Assembly (NCBI GenBank): GCA_044224315.1
Contig: JBGAKR010000002.1
Location: 667,796-731,795, forward strand
DNA length: 64,000 bases
Reading direction: 5' to 3'
Source: JAGXTF01 sp044224315
GTDB lineage: Bacteria; Bacteroidota; Bacteroidia; NS11-12g; UBA955
In this document: positions 18,522 to 29,300 of the stretch, in pieces
How the letters are laid out: each line of letters opens with the position of its first letter
Position numbering within the stretch: position 1 is the stretch's first letter
Position numbers and translations under genes: made by a program
Notes under the pieces: generated by a model
What the model saw: only the letters and a program-made list of their open reading frames with translations
What the model was told of the DNA's origin: nothing
Database searches by the model: none

Positions 18522-20756
18522 TTATGGATTTGAACCAGTGGCCGGAGCTTTAACCGGCGCAGGAGGCGCAACATAGAAAATACCCTGAGTCTCGGGTTTT
18601 CCATACAAGTCGGGGTGCAAATATTTGCCTTTGTCCTTGGCTTCTTTTTCCAATTCGGGTACAATCGGATGCGCATTGGCAAACTTGTCGTTACGCACAC
18701 CAGTAACCTGCCAGCTTACTTTTACATTGGGCTTATCGGTTTGAATCTGGAATTGATTGTCAGCTATTTCTTTAATTATAATGGCTTGTGCAAATTGGCC
18801 AATTACAGTTAACTGATATTTAAAATTGATGTTTTCTGCCTGGAAATAACTGGGCAAAGTAACAGTGGCAAAACCGTTTGCATCGGTTACAATATTGCCA
18901 TTGTATACATTCATCATATCGGGGCTTTCTACAAAGCTGTGAATCAGGTATTTATTTTCAGGATCTTGCGGGTGGTCGATTTTAAATGTTCCACTACCCT
19001 TAGAAATAGAACCGGTAATGGTTACATCACCACTGTGTACTGAAGCGAATTTGGTACCCGTGCCACTGGCAGAGAAATAACCTCCATAAGTATTGGTAGC
19101 ACCGCTGGTGTTTGCAGTTCCGTATACCCCAATGGAGTTGGTAGCGCGGCTTGCACTTCCAAATACGCCATAAGCATGCACCGAGCCCGAAATACCAGAT
19201 GCCACACTATAGGTAGCATAGTTATACTTACCGGTTGTAGCCAGGTTATAGCCCCCATAGTTGCGAATACGGGCACCTTTAGAGTTGTTATTGGCATACC
19301 CAATCACACCCATATTGATTGAAGTATCCACACGGCCGAATGCCAAACCTACGATTGCATTATTTTCGGTAGAAGATTTACGCGCAACACCCACTATACC
19401 ATCCACTTCATTCTTATTGGCAATGGTATCAACTTCTACCAATAAACCAATATAATCTCTGAAACCCCAACCTGGATCCACGGTATCGGCTGTGGTGGGT
19501 GCACCAAAGAAATCGATATACGCTTTGGGTGTGGTTTTGTTAATTCCGATTTTTCCCTCTTTAGAAATGTATAAACGGGTGCGGCTTCCAGTCATAAAAT
19601 GAATAGGGGCAGCAGTATTAAGGGTACCTACAACCAATTTATTTAGCGAAGTACCAGAGGTAATGGCACCTGCCCCGCCATAAGAAGTTCCGTCGGTATA
19701 AGCACCCGATACAGAGCCACCGTAGCGAACAACATCCAACAAATCGTTGCTGCCTGTTCCTTTTAAGCTCAGTTTTGAAACATTAAAGGCACTGGTATTC
19801 TCAAGTAATATCTGATTGTCTTTGGCCGTTTGCTGGGCATATAATACATAATTAGTATTAGGTGCTACATTTACACCAATTGCTCCTGTAAAACGGGCAT
19901 TGCCAGTCACATCCAACTGGTAAAGGGGTGTTGGGGTATTAATCCCTACATTGCCACTGTTATTGTTATTGATATTATTTCCGGTTTTGGTCCATACGCT
20001 GCCACCGGCCGATGGAGCCCAGGTAGTGCCGCTCCAGGCAAGTACATCGCCGGTGTTGGCGCCTTGCTGCGCTATTTTTAATCCGTTTCCGGTAACACCA
20101 TTGCCCGCCAAAGTAGCATCGGTAACTACAGACTGTGTTCCCCAGTTATCGCCCGATCCACCGCCTACATCGGTGCCTGCAGCCCACTGAGAACCGTTCC
20201 ATTTCATTACTTCGCCGTTGGCAGCACCACCCTGCACAAGTTGCGACAGGTTGATGGTGCCTGAGTATGAATTTGCAGTGGCAGCAGTATTTGCGTTTTC
20301 CGCTGTATTGGCTTTCTTGGCCGAATCGGCATATTTAGAACTGTTGGAAGCATTGGATCCTTCGGCATAATTGGCATAAGGAACGGCCATTATTTGTGTG
20401 GTTCCGATATCTACAAAAGAAGTTCCACCCGCGGGATCAATTTCAACCTGTAAAAACTTTACAGCCAATGCCCAGGAAGCCGCATTGGGATAGGTACCCG
20501 AAACTACGGTTCCGGCGCCCACATTGCAGGCCACAATCCCTTGTGCACTGGTGGTTTTACTCTGGGTTTCCTGGTAAATAACGGTTCCTCCAGCAGAACC
20601 TTCATGAATGGTAAAACGCATTGATACATTGGTGTTTACCAAGGCTACACCCGACGAATTGCGCACCACAGCCTGATAGCTGAATGCATTTGGAGCCTGG
20701 GCATTTGCTGCAATACACAGCAAAGCAACGAATGTGGTAGTAAAGAGTCTTTTCAT
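18522..20756 (-). CDS. Secreted tail-fibre-like surface protein
   Basis: The 744-residue protein starts with a signal peptide (about residues 1-19, ending ANAQ). A conserved N-terminal domain follows (PNAFSYQAVVRNSSGVALV to about 130) that is widespread in secreted Bacteroidota proteins. The middle is a low-complexity Asn/Ser/Gly/Thr-rich stretch with heptad-like NTAENANTA repeats, then fibre-like beta repeats. The C-terminal part (about 575-744) contains FKIDHPQDPENKYLIHSF and PDMMNVYNGN, a domain shared by many putative fibre or adhesin-like proteins. No T9SS tail is obvious at the C-terminus. It probably forms a trimeric fibre on the cell surface; this is inference from the composition. 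The small T9SS protein just upstream on the other side of 20.8 kb may be its partner. Confidence 0.75.
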   Translation of the reverse strand: MKRLFTTTFVALLCIAANAQAPNAFSYQAVVRNSSGVALVNTNVSMRFTIHEGSAGGTVIYQETQSKTTSAQGIVACNVGAGTVVSGTYPNAASWALAVKFLQVEIDPAGGTSFVDIGTTQIMAVPYANYAEGSNASNSSKYADSAKKANTAENANTAATANSYSGTINLSQLVQGGAANGEVMKWNGSQWAAGTDVGGGSGDNWGTQSVVTDATLAGNGVTGNGLKIAQQGANTGDVLAWSGTTWAPSAGGSVWTKTGNNINNNNSGNVGINTPTPLYQLDVTGNARFTGAIGVNVAPNTNYVLYAQQTAKDNQILLENTSAFNVSKLSLKGTGSNDLLDVVRYGGSVSGAYTDGTSYGGAGAITSGTSLNKLVVGTLNTAAPIHFMTGSRTRLYISKEGKIGINKTTPKAYIDFFGAPTTADTVDPGWGFRDYIGLLVEVDTIANKNEVDGIVGVARKSSTENNAIVGLAFGRVDTSINMGVIGYANNNSKGARIRNYGGYNLATTGKYNYATYSVASGISGSVHAYGVFGSASRATNSIGVYGTANTSGATNTYGGYFSASGTGTKFASVHSGDVTITGSISKGSGTFKIDHPQDPENKYLIHSFVESPDMMNVYNGNIVTDANGFATVTLPSYFQAENINFKYQLTVIGQFAQAIIIKEIADNQFQIQTDKPNVKVSWQVTGVRNDKFANAHPIVPELEKEAKDKGKYLHPDLYGKPETQGIFYVAPPAPVKAPATGSNP

Positions 20757-20829
20757 TATGTATGTTTTCTTTTTCTAAATTTTTGTTTTTGATTTTTGAT
20801 TTGGCATTCGCACGAAACACGAAGGCCCA

Positions 20830-20855
20830 AAAAAAGCCTGTGGATGCAGGCTTTT
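20830..20855 (-). terminator. Intrinsic terminator of the small T9SS gene
   Basis: AAAAGCCTG (20832-20840) and CAGGCTTTT (20847-20855) form a perfect 9-bp stem with a 6-nt loop. Read on the minus strand it is followed by T residues, 18 bp after the stop of the gene ending at 20874. It would separate that gene from the fibre-like gene downstream. Confidence 0.85.
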
Positions 20856-20873
20856 CAAGTATAGTATCTAAAG

Positions 20874-21347
20874 TTAAATGCGGGTGAGACGGAGCACCGA
20901 GGTTTGATTATCGCTGCCCAACAATTGCAGGGTATAAACCCCTGGGGCAAAAGTACTCAGGTCAATTTGGGTAGCCGAAATCTTTGACAAGCTCGAATTC
21001 CAAACCATGCGTCCGGTAGCATCATACAAAGCCAGGCTGCCAGTAAATGCGGTATTTTTCCACTCCACGTTTACAAGCGAACCAGATGGATTTGGATATG
21101 CAGTTACATTGGAATTGACATTGATATTTTTAACAGCATTGGGCACCGCAGGGGGTTGCTGAAAACCCTGGGTAAGAATAACACTGCCCGCAGTTGCAGT
21201 AGCAATTACTGTTTCACCCACTGTCCAATCTACTTGCACAGCACCGCTGAAAGAACCGCCAGTGCTGCCAATTACCTGGCGTTCTAGAGATTGAGCATTG
21301 GCACCTAATGCCATTACAAATACTGCGGATAGAATTAATTTTCTCAT
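20874..21347 (-). CDS. Small secreted protein with T9SS sorting domain
   Basis: The 157-residue protein has a signal peptide (residues 1-19, ending GANAQ), a central domain of about 50 residues with TGGSFSGAVQVDWTVGETV, and a C-terminal type A sorting domain starting at NVTAYPNPSGSLVNVEW and ending VLRLTRI. Proteins of this architecture often sit beside the fibre-like family encoded next. The T9SS would move it across the outer membrane and anchor or release it. The function of the central domain is unknown. Confidence 0.85.
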   Translation of the reverse strand: MRKLILSAVFVMALGANAQSLERQVIGSTGGSFSGAVQVDWTVGETVIATATAGSVILTQGFQQPPAVPNAVKNINVNSNVTAYPNPSGSLVNVEWKNTAFTGSLALYDATGRMVWNSSLSKISATQIDLSTFAPGVYTLQLLGSDNQTSVLRLTRI

Positions 21348-21487
21348 CGATTTCTTATGTTTTCATTACAATTTTATGGAAAATATTTGGAAAATGAAAA
21401 AAAATGAAAAAATGACCCGTAAAAATTAATTGAAGCATGCAATTATTGAAAAAAATCTGCATCTTGCGCAATTAGTCTGGAACACAC

Positions 21488-23152
21488 ATGGGATTATTTA
21501 CCAAAAAACCTTTACACTCCCTGCATGCAGATGCAATAGAGGGAACCAATCAGTTAAAACAAACCCTGAGCCGGCGAAGCTTAATTGGTCTCGGAATCGG
21601 GGCCATTATCGGAGCCGGATTATTCGTTAGAACTGCCGCCGCTGCTGCCCAAAATGCAGGCCCATCCGTAACCATGGGGTTCATTCTGGCCGCAATCGGT
21701 TGTGCTTTGGCCGGATTGTGCTACGCCGAATTGTCTTCTTCCATTCCGATTGCAGGAAGTGCATATACTTACAGCTATGCAACTATGGGCGAACTTTTTG
21801 CCTGGATTATCGGTTGGGATCTGGTTCTTGAATATGCCGTTGGAGCTGCAACTGTGGGCATTGCTTGGAGTGAATACTTAAACAACCTGTTGGTCAATGT
21901 CTTTCACGTCAAGGCCGTGGCCTATGAATGGTGTCATAGCCCATTCGAAAAATCCACGGAAGGGGTGCGCGGCATCATGAATATCCCCGCATTTGGAATT
22001 GTAACTGCGCTAAGCCTTTTGCTCATTCGCGGTACAAAAGAATCTGCATTTTTTAACAACCTGATTGTAATTGTAAAAGTAGCCATCGTACTGGCCATTA
22101 TCGCCATTGGTTGGGGCTTTATGCAATCGGCCAACCATACCCCCTATATTCCGGAAGCCGGCACCTATGTAGACCCGCAAGGTATTTCACATAATTTTGG
22201 TGGTTTCTGGGGCATTGTAGGATCTGCAGGGGTTGTATTTTTCGCCTTTATCGGTTTCGATGCCGTAAGCACCGCCGCACAGGAAGCCAAAAACCCGGGC
22301 AAAGACATGCCTTGGGGCATATTGGGTTCTCTGGCTATTTGCACCATACTGTACATTTTGTTTGCGCATGTTTTAACCGGCGTTGCTACCGTTGAAGACT
22401 TCAGAACCTCTGGCAAAGAAGCATCAGTGGCCTTTGTAATCAATAAATACATGACCGGATACCACTGGTTGGGTAATTTTGTAACCGTGGCAATTCTGGC
22501 TGGTTTTAGCAGCGTTATTCTGGTAATGTTGCTAGGTCAATCCAGGGTTTTTTATAGTATGGGAAAAGATGGGTTGCTGCCTAATTTCTTCAGCTCAGTG
22601 CATCCCAAATTTCAAACCCCCTACAAAGCCAATCTGGTAATTCTGGTCATTGTAGGATTATTTGCAGCGTTTGTACCCGGCGATATCGTAGGGGATATGA
22701 CCAGCATCGGCACCCTGTTTGCTTTTATCCTTGTTTGCGCCGCCGTAATTATCCTGCGTAAAACCGACCCGGATTTGCCACGTAAATTCAAAACACCATT
22801 GGTGCCTTTGTTGCCCATTTTAGGAATTGTAGTTTGTTTCTTAATGATTTTGGGACTGGGCTGGACCAACTGGCTGCGTTTGGTGGTATGGCTCGATTTC
22901 GGATTTTTAATCTATTTCGGCTACAGTATTAATCATAGTAAATTGCACAATGCCCGCAATTTTAAAATGAATAAAACCCCATTCTATGCAGGTTTAATAA
23001 TGACCCTGGCTACCTTAATCATCAATTATTTTGTGTCATTCCCCATTTGGCTCGAGTTTGCAATCTGGGTGGTAATTGGCGCTGTAATTCTGATTTTGGG
23101 AATCACTCAAAAATCATCCGACCCCGGACATTCTGTTCTCAACTCGGATTAA
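21488..23152 (+). CDS. APC superfamily amino acid permease (cationic amino acid transporter type)
   Basis: The 554-residue inner-membrane protein has 12 or more helices and the first-helix glycine motif GIGAIIGAGLF (about residues 36-46) of APC transporters. FAFIGFDAVSTAAQEAKNPG near residue 255 is characteristic of the CAT/YfnA branch, which imports amino acids such as arginine or lysine by proton or exchange coupling. The specific substrate cannot be read. A second APC permease starts 7 bp after its stop, and an ArsC-family gene overlaps that one, so the three genes probably form one operon. The ATG at 21488 is well placed, with a basic N-terminal tail before helix one. Confidence 0.9.
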   Translation: MGLFTKKPLHSLHADAIEGTNQLKQTLSRRSLIGLGIGAIIGAGLFVRTAAAAAQNAGPSVTMGFILAAIGCALAGLCYAELSSSIPIAGSAYTYSYATMGELFAWIIGWDLVLEYAVGAATVGIAWSEYLNNLLVNVFHVKAVAYEWCHSPFEKSTEGVRGIMNIPAFGIVTALSLLLIRGTKESAFFNNLIVIVKVAIVLAIIAIGWGFMQSANHTPYIPEAGTYVDPQGISHNFGGFWGIVGSAGVVFFAFIGFDAVSTAAQEAKNPGKDMPWGILGSLAICTILYILFAHVLTGVATVEDFRTSGKEASVAFVINKYMTGYHWLGNFVTVAILAGFSSVILVMLLGQSRVFYSMGKDGLLPNFFSSVHPKFQTPYKANLVILVIVGLFAAFVPGDIVGDMTSIGTLFAFILVCAAVIILRKTDPDLPRKFKTPLVPLLPILGIVVCFLMILGLGWTNWLRLVVWLDFGFLIYFGYSINHSKLHNARNFKMNKTPFYAGLIMTLATLIINYFVSFPIWLEFAIWVVIGAVILILGITQKSSDPGHSVLNSD

Positions 23153-23158
23153 TTGAGG

Positions 23159-24613
23159 ATGGAAAAAAAACTGAGTTTAACTGATGCCATCCTGATTGTA
23201 TCGGGCAGCATGATTGGCAGCGGTATTTTTATCGTTACTGCCGATATGAGCCGCACTTTGGGTGGTGCCGGTTGGGTATTGCTGGCCTGGGTAATTACGG
23301 GCGTTTTTACCCTCTTTGGAGCCCTTACCTATGGCGAGCTGGCAGGCATGATGCCCAAAGCAGGTGGCCAATATGTGTATATTCAACGCGCCTTTGGCCG
23401 ACTTACGGGTTTTGTATACGGCTGGACAGTTTTTACTGTAATCCAGACCGGTGTAATTGCCGCAGTGGCTATGGCTTTTGCCAAATACCTGGGTGTATTT
23501 GTACCCTCGCTGGGCGATGGTGCCGAGGCTACCATTTTTACCCTCGGCGATCATGGTGGTTACCGGTTTACCTGGGGCAAAGTAGTGGCCATCCTCCTCA
23601 TCGTATTCCTTACCTGGATCAACAGCCGCGGCGTGCGAGAAGGCAAATGGGTGCAACGCATTTTTACCACTGCCAAATTAATGGCACTTTTTGGCCTCAT
23701 TATCTGCGGATTGTACTACGCATCACAGTTTGATTATTTTAAACAAAACTGGGCCCATGCCTGGGATGCCTCCACTTTTCACGATGGGAAAAACGAAATA
23801 CCCATGCATTTTGGCTGGGAAACCATTACCGGTTGGGGCATTGCCACGGCTATGGGATTGGCCATGGTAGGTTCGCTTTTCAGCAGCGATGCATGGAACA
23901 ATGTAACGTTCATTGCCGCTGAAATCGAGAACCCTAAAAAAAATGTACCCCGCGCCCTGCTAGGCGGCACCATGATTGTAACTGTGGTATATATTCTGGC
24001 AAATGTGGCTTATTTAAGTCTGCTTCCCCTCAAAGGTTCATTGATGCCGGGTATCGAAGCACAGGGTATATCCCATGCACTGAACGACCGGGTAGGAACT
24101 GCCGCTGCAACGGTAATTCTGCAAGACAATGGCGCACTGTTAATGGCTGCGTTAATTATGATTTCTACCTTTGGCTGCAACAACGGATTAATTCTGTCGG
24201 GGGCCCGCTTTTACAAAGCCATGGCCGACGATGGACTGTTCTTTAAAAAAGCCGCTGAATTAAATAAAAAAGATGTACCTGGCAATGCTTTGTGGATCCA
24301 GGGGGTTTGGGCTTCGGTGCTATGCATCAGTGGTTCGTATGGCCAATTGCTGGATTATTGTATATTTGCCGCCCTCATTTTTTACGTAATTACCGCTGCT
24401 GCATTATTTGTTTTTCGCAAGCGCGAACCCAATGCCGAAAGACCTTACAAAGTATTTGGATATCCGTTTATTCCCATTATTTTTATGGGAATTGCCATTT
24501 TTGTTGGACTGGATTTATTGTATTATAAATCGCAAATGTCGCTGATAGGACTGGGCATTGTAGCACTCGGAATTCCCATTTATTATTTTATAACACCCAA
24601 ACAAAATGCCTGA
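23159..24613 (+). CDS. APC superfamily amino acid permease, second copy
   Basis: The 484-residue protein has 12 helices and the APC motif VSGSMIGSGIFIV in helix one. TYGELAGMMPKAGGQYVYI near residue 60 is typical of the amino acid-polyamine-choline family. It is only distantly related to the permease just upstream (different helix-one and loop sequences), so they probably differ in substrate. I chose the ATG at 23159; a TTG at 23153 adds two residues. The gene overlaps the next by 8 bp (ATGCCTGA), a sign of translational coupling. Confidence 0.9.
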   Translation: MEKKLSLTDAILIVSGSMIGSGIFIVTADMSRTLGGAGWVLLAWVITGVFTLFGALTYGELAGMMPKAGGQYVYIQRAFGRLTGFVYGWTVFTVIQTGVIAAVAMAFAKYLGVFVPSLGDGAEATIFTLGDHGGYRFTWGKVVAILLIVFLTWINSRGVREGKWVQRIFTTAKLMALFGLIICGLYYASQFDYFKQNWAHAWDASTFHDGKNEIPMHFGWETITGWGIATAMGLAMVGSLFSSDAWNNVTFIAAEIENPKKNVPRALLGGTMIVTVVYILANVAYLSLLPLKGSLMPGIEAQGISHALNDRVGTAAATVILQDNGALLMAALIMISTFGCNNGLILSGARFYKAMADDGLFFKKAAELNKKDVPGNALWIQGVWASVLCISGSYGQLLDYCIFAALIFYVITAAALFVFRKREPNAERPYKVFGYPFIPIIFMGIAIFVGLDLLYYKSQMSLIGLGIVALGIPIYYFITPKQNA

Positions 24614-24962
24614 AAAAGAAACCCTCATAATTTATTATAACCCACGCTGTGGCAAGTGTCGCACCGCTAAAGCCACCCTCGAGGAAGCCGGTAATACCTG
24701 CGCCTTGGTAGAATATTTACAAACTCCGCCTACCGCAAAAGAATTAGTTGCATTGTTAAAAAAACTGGGTAAAAAACCATTGGAAATTATTCGCACAAAA
24801 GAGGATATTTTTAAAGAAAAGTTTGCTGGTAAAAACCTCAGCGACGAAAAATGGATTGAAGCCATTGTAAAATACCCCATTTTACTTGAAAGACCCATAG
24901 TGGTAAAAGGCAAAAAAGCCTGGATTGCCCGCAGCGATGAGGCTTTGAATGCAATCAAATAA
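24606..24962 (+). CDS. ArsC/Spx family thioredoxin-fold protein (arsenate reductase-like)
   Basis: At 118 residues, the protein has the ArsC-family start: a beta strand LIIYYNPRC and the active-site Cys15 in NPRCGKCRTAK. A glutaredoxin-dependent arsenate reductase reduces arsenate to arsenite in the cytoplasm; YffB-like members with the same fold have no clear substrate. The LERPIVVKGKKAWIARSDE segment near the end has the Arg of the ArsC LxRP motif. No arsB, acr3 or arsR gene is nearby, so an arsenic role is not supported by context. It ends directly at the stop codon of the convergent helicase gene, with no intervening base. Confidence 0.85.
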   Translation: MPEKETLIIYYNPRCGKCRTAKATLEEAGNTCALVEYLQTPPTAKELVALLKKLGKKPLEIIRTKEDIFKEKFAGKNLSDEKWIEAIVKYPILLERPIVVKGKKAWIARSDEALNAIK

Positions 24963-26273
24963 TTACCGCGAAACGGCCATTTTTATTTTCTTATTCTTAA
25001 TTTTTTCCTGCTTTAAAACAGCCACTACCTTTTCTATTTTTCCACTAGCCACAGCCGCGTATGCCGAGTTGTCAAGCACTTCTATCAAACCCAATTCCTC
25101 TTTGGCCAAATTGCCTTTTTTAAGCAACACTCCTACTATGTCCATTTTGTTTATTTTATCCTTTTTACCCGCCGCGATATAAAGGGTTTTCCAGGGTGAT
25201 GCGGGCGGCAATGCAACAGCTTCGGGCAAAGTTTCCAATTCAGGTTTTTCGGGTAAAAACTCAGGCAGATAATCGTCCATGGCCAGCAAAATATAAGCGG
25301 TACCTCCAGCGTGCATGCGCGCGGTACGACCATTGCGGTGGGTATACACATCCAAGGTGGTGGGAAGTTGGTAGTGCACCACAGCTTCAATTTCAGGAAT
25401 ATCCAAACCCCTTGCAGCCAGGTCGGTAGTAATGAGCATGCGGTGGCTGCCGTTGCGAAATTTAATAAGTGCTCTTTCACGGTCTTCTTGCTCCATGCCA
25501 CCGTGAAACAATCCATGGGGCAATCCCTTTTCGGCCAGTAAAGCACCAATGCGCTCTACCGCATCGCGGTGGTTGCAAAATACCAGGGCAGGTTTATTAT
25601 TTAAGGTACAAATTAATTTAAATAATAATTCTAACTTATCGGTATCTGCTGCACGCAAATACTTTAATTTCAAAGCTGTATCCTCTGCTTTTTTTGTATG
25701 CAGATAATTCAGTTGGTGCAGGTTTTTAACTCCGGTAAACTCAGGAATTTCCTTTAATTCTGTAGCCGAAGTCAAAATGCGTTTTTGTAAAAAATTTAAT
25801 TGCCCGATGATAAATGCCATCTCGTTTTTAAAACCAAACTCCAGCGATTTATCAAACTCATCCAGCACTAAAGTATGAATGGTATTGGGGTTTACATTGT
25901 GGTGCTGAAAATGGTAAGCAATACGTCCGGGTGTGCCAATCAGCACTGCGGGTGCATGGCTAAGGTTATTGCGTTCGGTTTTGGTAGAATGCCCTCCATA
26001 GCAGCAATTTACTTTAAATCCGGTGCCCATTTGTTTAAAAACCTGCTCAATCTGCAGGGCCAATTCGCGCGAGGGTACTAAAATAAGGGCCTGTACTCCT
26101 TTTTCTTCGGTATTTAAACACTGCAACATTGGCCATAAAAACCCTACGGTTTTGCCCGATCCGGTGGGGGAAAGCAATAGCAGGTCGCCAGCACCTGAAG
26201 CGGTTTCGGCAGCGGCCAACTGCATTTCATTCAGCCCGGATATTTTAAGGTTTTGGAGTATTTTATTCAGCAT
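24963..26273 (-). CDS. dbpA: DEAD-box RNA helicase, DbpA-like
   Basis: The 436-residue helicase has the ATP-binding motif SPTGSGKT near residue 34, the DEAD-box variant VLDEFDKS, the SAT motif (TSATEL) and HRNGRTAR near residue 315. The C-terminal part (about 365-436, TLYIAAGKKDKINKMDIVGV) fits the DbpA RNA-binding domain, which in E. coli targets helix 92 of 23S rRNA for ribosome assembly. The domain order is canonical. Its DEFD in place of DEAD is an allowed variant. The stop codon abuts that of the plus-strand ArsC-like gene, so transcripts must overlap there. Confidence 0.88.
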   Translation of the reverse strand: MLNKILQNLKISGLNEMQLAAAETASGAGDLLLLSPTGSGKTVGFLWPMLQCLNTEEKGVQALILVPSRELALQIEQVFKQMGTGFKVNCCYGGHSTKTERNNLSHAPAVLIGTPGRIAYHFQHHNVNPNTIHTLVLDEFDKSLEFGFKNEMAFIIGQLNFLQKRILTSATELKEIPEFTGVKNLHQLNYLHTKKAEDTALKLKYLRAADTDKLELLFKLICTLNNKPALVFCNHRDAVERIGALLAEKGLPHGLFHGGMEQEDRERALIKFRNGSHRMLITTDLAARGLDIPEIEAVVHYQLPTTLDVYTHRNGRTARMHAGGTAYILLAMDDYLPEFLPEKPELETLPEAVALPPASPWKTLYIAAGKKDKINKMDIVGVLLKKGNLAKEELGLIEVLDNSAYAAVASGKIEKVVAVLKQEKIKNKKIKMAVSR

Positions 26274-26350
26274 CGCTTAGCGCCCGCAATTTACGGCCGT
26301 TTGGGGCTTACCCCATGCAAAGTTTCATTTTAAACTTTATCCCTGCACTT

Positions 26351-29300
26351 TTATTGACTAATTTCCGTTTTTATTTTTTGCAGTTTAATTTCCAAAGCAA
26401 TACGCATTTTTTCAGCATTTAAATACAATTCTTCTATGGTAAATGTAACAGGCCTATCGCAGTCTTCGGTTAGATTGATTATAGTGCCATACATGCCCCG
26501 CAAAACCAAATAAGAATTGGTTTTTCCGCTAAGCATTTCGGTAATTTCTGTGTCCAGATTACTCCATTTTGCCTTCGCTGGATCTTTGCTTATTATTAAA
26601 TTATTTTTTACAATTACCTGCAATTTTTTTAATTCATCCAGGGCTTGATTGCATGCAATTTTACCCTTGTAACTATTCAGTGAAACCTTCTCCAGCTTTG
26701 CCAAATCCGCGGCAGATAATTTTACACGCGGATCTAAAACCAGGTTTAATTTTTGTGTAAATGTAACCCCGTCTACAATTAAATTTACGGTATAAATACC
26801 AGGCATGGCCCAGGGTGCATTGGCATTGGGTGCCGTATTTTTATAGATGGCTGCAATGGGGTATCCGGTTACCAATTCATTGAAGGGTTGGTAATGCATA
26901 TCCCAGCAAAACCGGTGTGCCCCGGCCTTGTTTGAAAGCAGCTCCTGTGGCCTTATCCAATACAGTGGAATGTTTACTTTGGGTATGGTGTACATGGTAT
27001 CATCACTGCGATATGTGTGTACCAAATTGTTTTTTGCATCGCGAATTTCGAGTACAACTTTTGATGCATTTTGTGCCAAATAATAATTAATTATTGCCCC
27101 ATCAGGTGGATTCTCTCCGGCAGGCTCCTCCTGGGGTAGCGGTGTATCGGTATTCATATTCCAGCGCACCCTGTATGCTTTTTGGGGTTGAAACAAAATT
27201 ATACTTTGTGCCATTTTATTGTTTGATATTTGACGCAATGGCGTAATATCATCCAATATCCAAAAACTGCGTCCATGGGTGCCAATAACCAAATCATTAT
27301 CCTTAATAATTAAATCGCGAATGGAGGTGGCAGGCATGTTCAAACGTAGGCTCTGCCAGTGTTCCCCATCGTCGAAAGTTACATAAACAGCCCTTTCACT
27401 GCCGGCAAACAATAATCCTTTTCGCACCGGATCTTCGCGTACTACATTAATCGGATCTTCGGGCAATCCGATCACAATTTCTTTCCAGGTTTTACCCCCG
27501 TCGTGGGTACGATAAATATGGGGTTTCATATCATCACATCGAATGCGATTTACCGCAGCATACGCGGTATTGTCATCAAAATGGCTGGCATCCATGATGG
27601 ATATTTTACTCCAGGCAGTAATTTCTTTGGGTGTAATATTTTGCCAGGTTTTTCCGCCGTTGCGGGTAATATGCATCAGGCCATCATCGGTTCCACACCA
27701 AATGGTATTGATATTTTTGCGAGAAGGGGCAATGGTATAAATAACGCCCCGGCGTTGCATTCGGCGCATTTCAGGCTGACTGTAAACACCCACCCCGGCC
27801 GGTATATCGTAAGTATCGCGCGTTAAATCCGGACTGATAATTTCCCATTTATTACCGCCGTTTTTGGTTTTAAAAATTACATTTCCGGCATAAAAAAGCG
27901 TGGTATTATCTACCTCGCTAAACAACACCGGCGCTGTGCGTATAAAGCGATATTTACCCTGTAAATCCGGAGAAATATTTTGGGTCTGGCCGGTGCGTTT
28001 ATCATAGCGCGATAATTTTCCGCCGTACACAATATTGGGGTCTTTGGGATCGGCACATACATAGCCATACTCCTGGGCACCTACGGGATGCCATTCTCTA
28101 AACGTAATGGCCCCATCATTTCCGCGTGATGCGATACCTACCGAACCACTCTCCTGCTGCCCGCTGTACACGTTATACGGAAAATCATTATCGGCACTTA
28201 CATGGTAAAATTGCGCGGTAGGCTGGTTGTACCAACTGCTAAAAGTTTCGCCCCCGTTTACCGTTATAATGGCCCCTTGGTCGCTGGCTATCAGAATCAC
28301 TTTCGGATCATTGGGGTGTATCCAAATCCGGTGGTAATCATCGCCACCCGGCGCACCCCGAAAGGCCGTCCAGCTTTTTCCTCCATCGATGGATTTCCAG
28401 GTTACCACATTGGCATCATACACAATATCGGCATTTTTGGGGTCTACTTTTAACTCGGCAAAATCACTGCCCCTGCCCCAGTAGCGGTCGTCGGTTTGAA
28501 TACGATACCAGCTTTCACCTGCATCATCGCTGCGGTAAATGCCACTTTCCAATCCGGCATCCACTGTGGCATACATGCGTTTAGAATCTGAAGGGGCAAT
28601 GCAAAAACCAATGCGACCCAAACCCTGCTCTGTTGTAGGCAAACCTACTGTAATTTTTTTCCAGCTATTACCTCCATCGGTGCTTTTAAAAAGGCCGCTT
28701 TCTTTGCCATTCCACATGCCATTTTCCCAGGGTGCCAGGCGCCCGGCCCACATATCGGCAAATATTACCTGCGGATTATTGAGGTCAATGGTAACTTGTA
28801 TAGCCCCTGTATTTTCATCAATATAAAGCACTTTTTCCCAGGTATTGCCCCCGTCCAGGCTGCGATATATGCCACGTTCTGGGTTCGGCCCGTAGGGTTT
28901 ACCCAAAGCCGCCACAAATACCCGGTTTTCATTGGTAGGATCCACCGCAAGGCCCCCAATTTGCTGCACTTTATCGAGTCCCAAATGCTTCCAGGTTTTA
29001 CCCCCATCGGCAGATTTATACATGCCATTGCCCACCGATAAATCGGGGCGCTGCAAACCCTCGCCACTGCCAACATAAATCACATCAGGATTGGAAGCGG
29101 CCACGGCCACATCGCCGATAGAACCCGTAGGCTGATTGTCAAAAATGGGGGTCCAAACCCGCCCGTAATCGGTGGTTTTCCATACCCCGCCATTGTTTAC
29201 ACCCATGTAAAAAGTACCGGGTTGTTGCGGCACACCCACTGCACCCACGGTACGTCCACCGCGGTGCGGACCAATCATACGCCAGCGGAATGCGTTGAAA

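Noticed and set aside
24606..24962. Arsenic resistance operon
   Set aside because: The ArsC-like gene has no arsR, arsB or acr3 neighbour, and the gene upstream is an amino acid permease.
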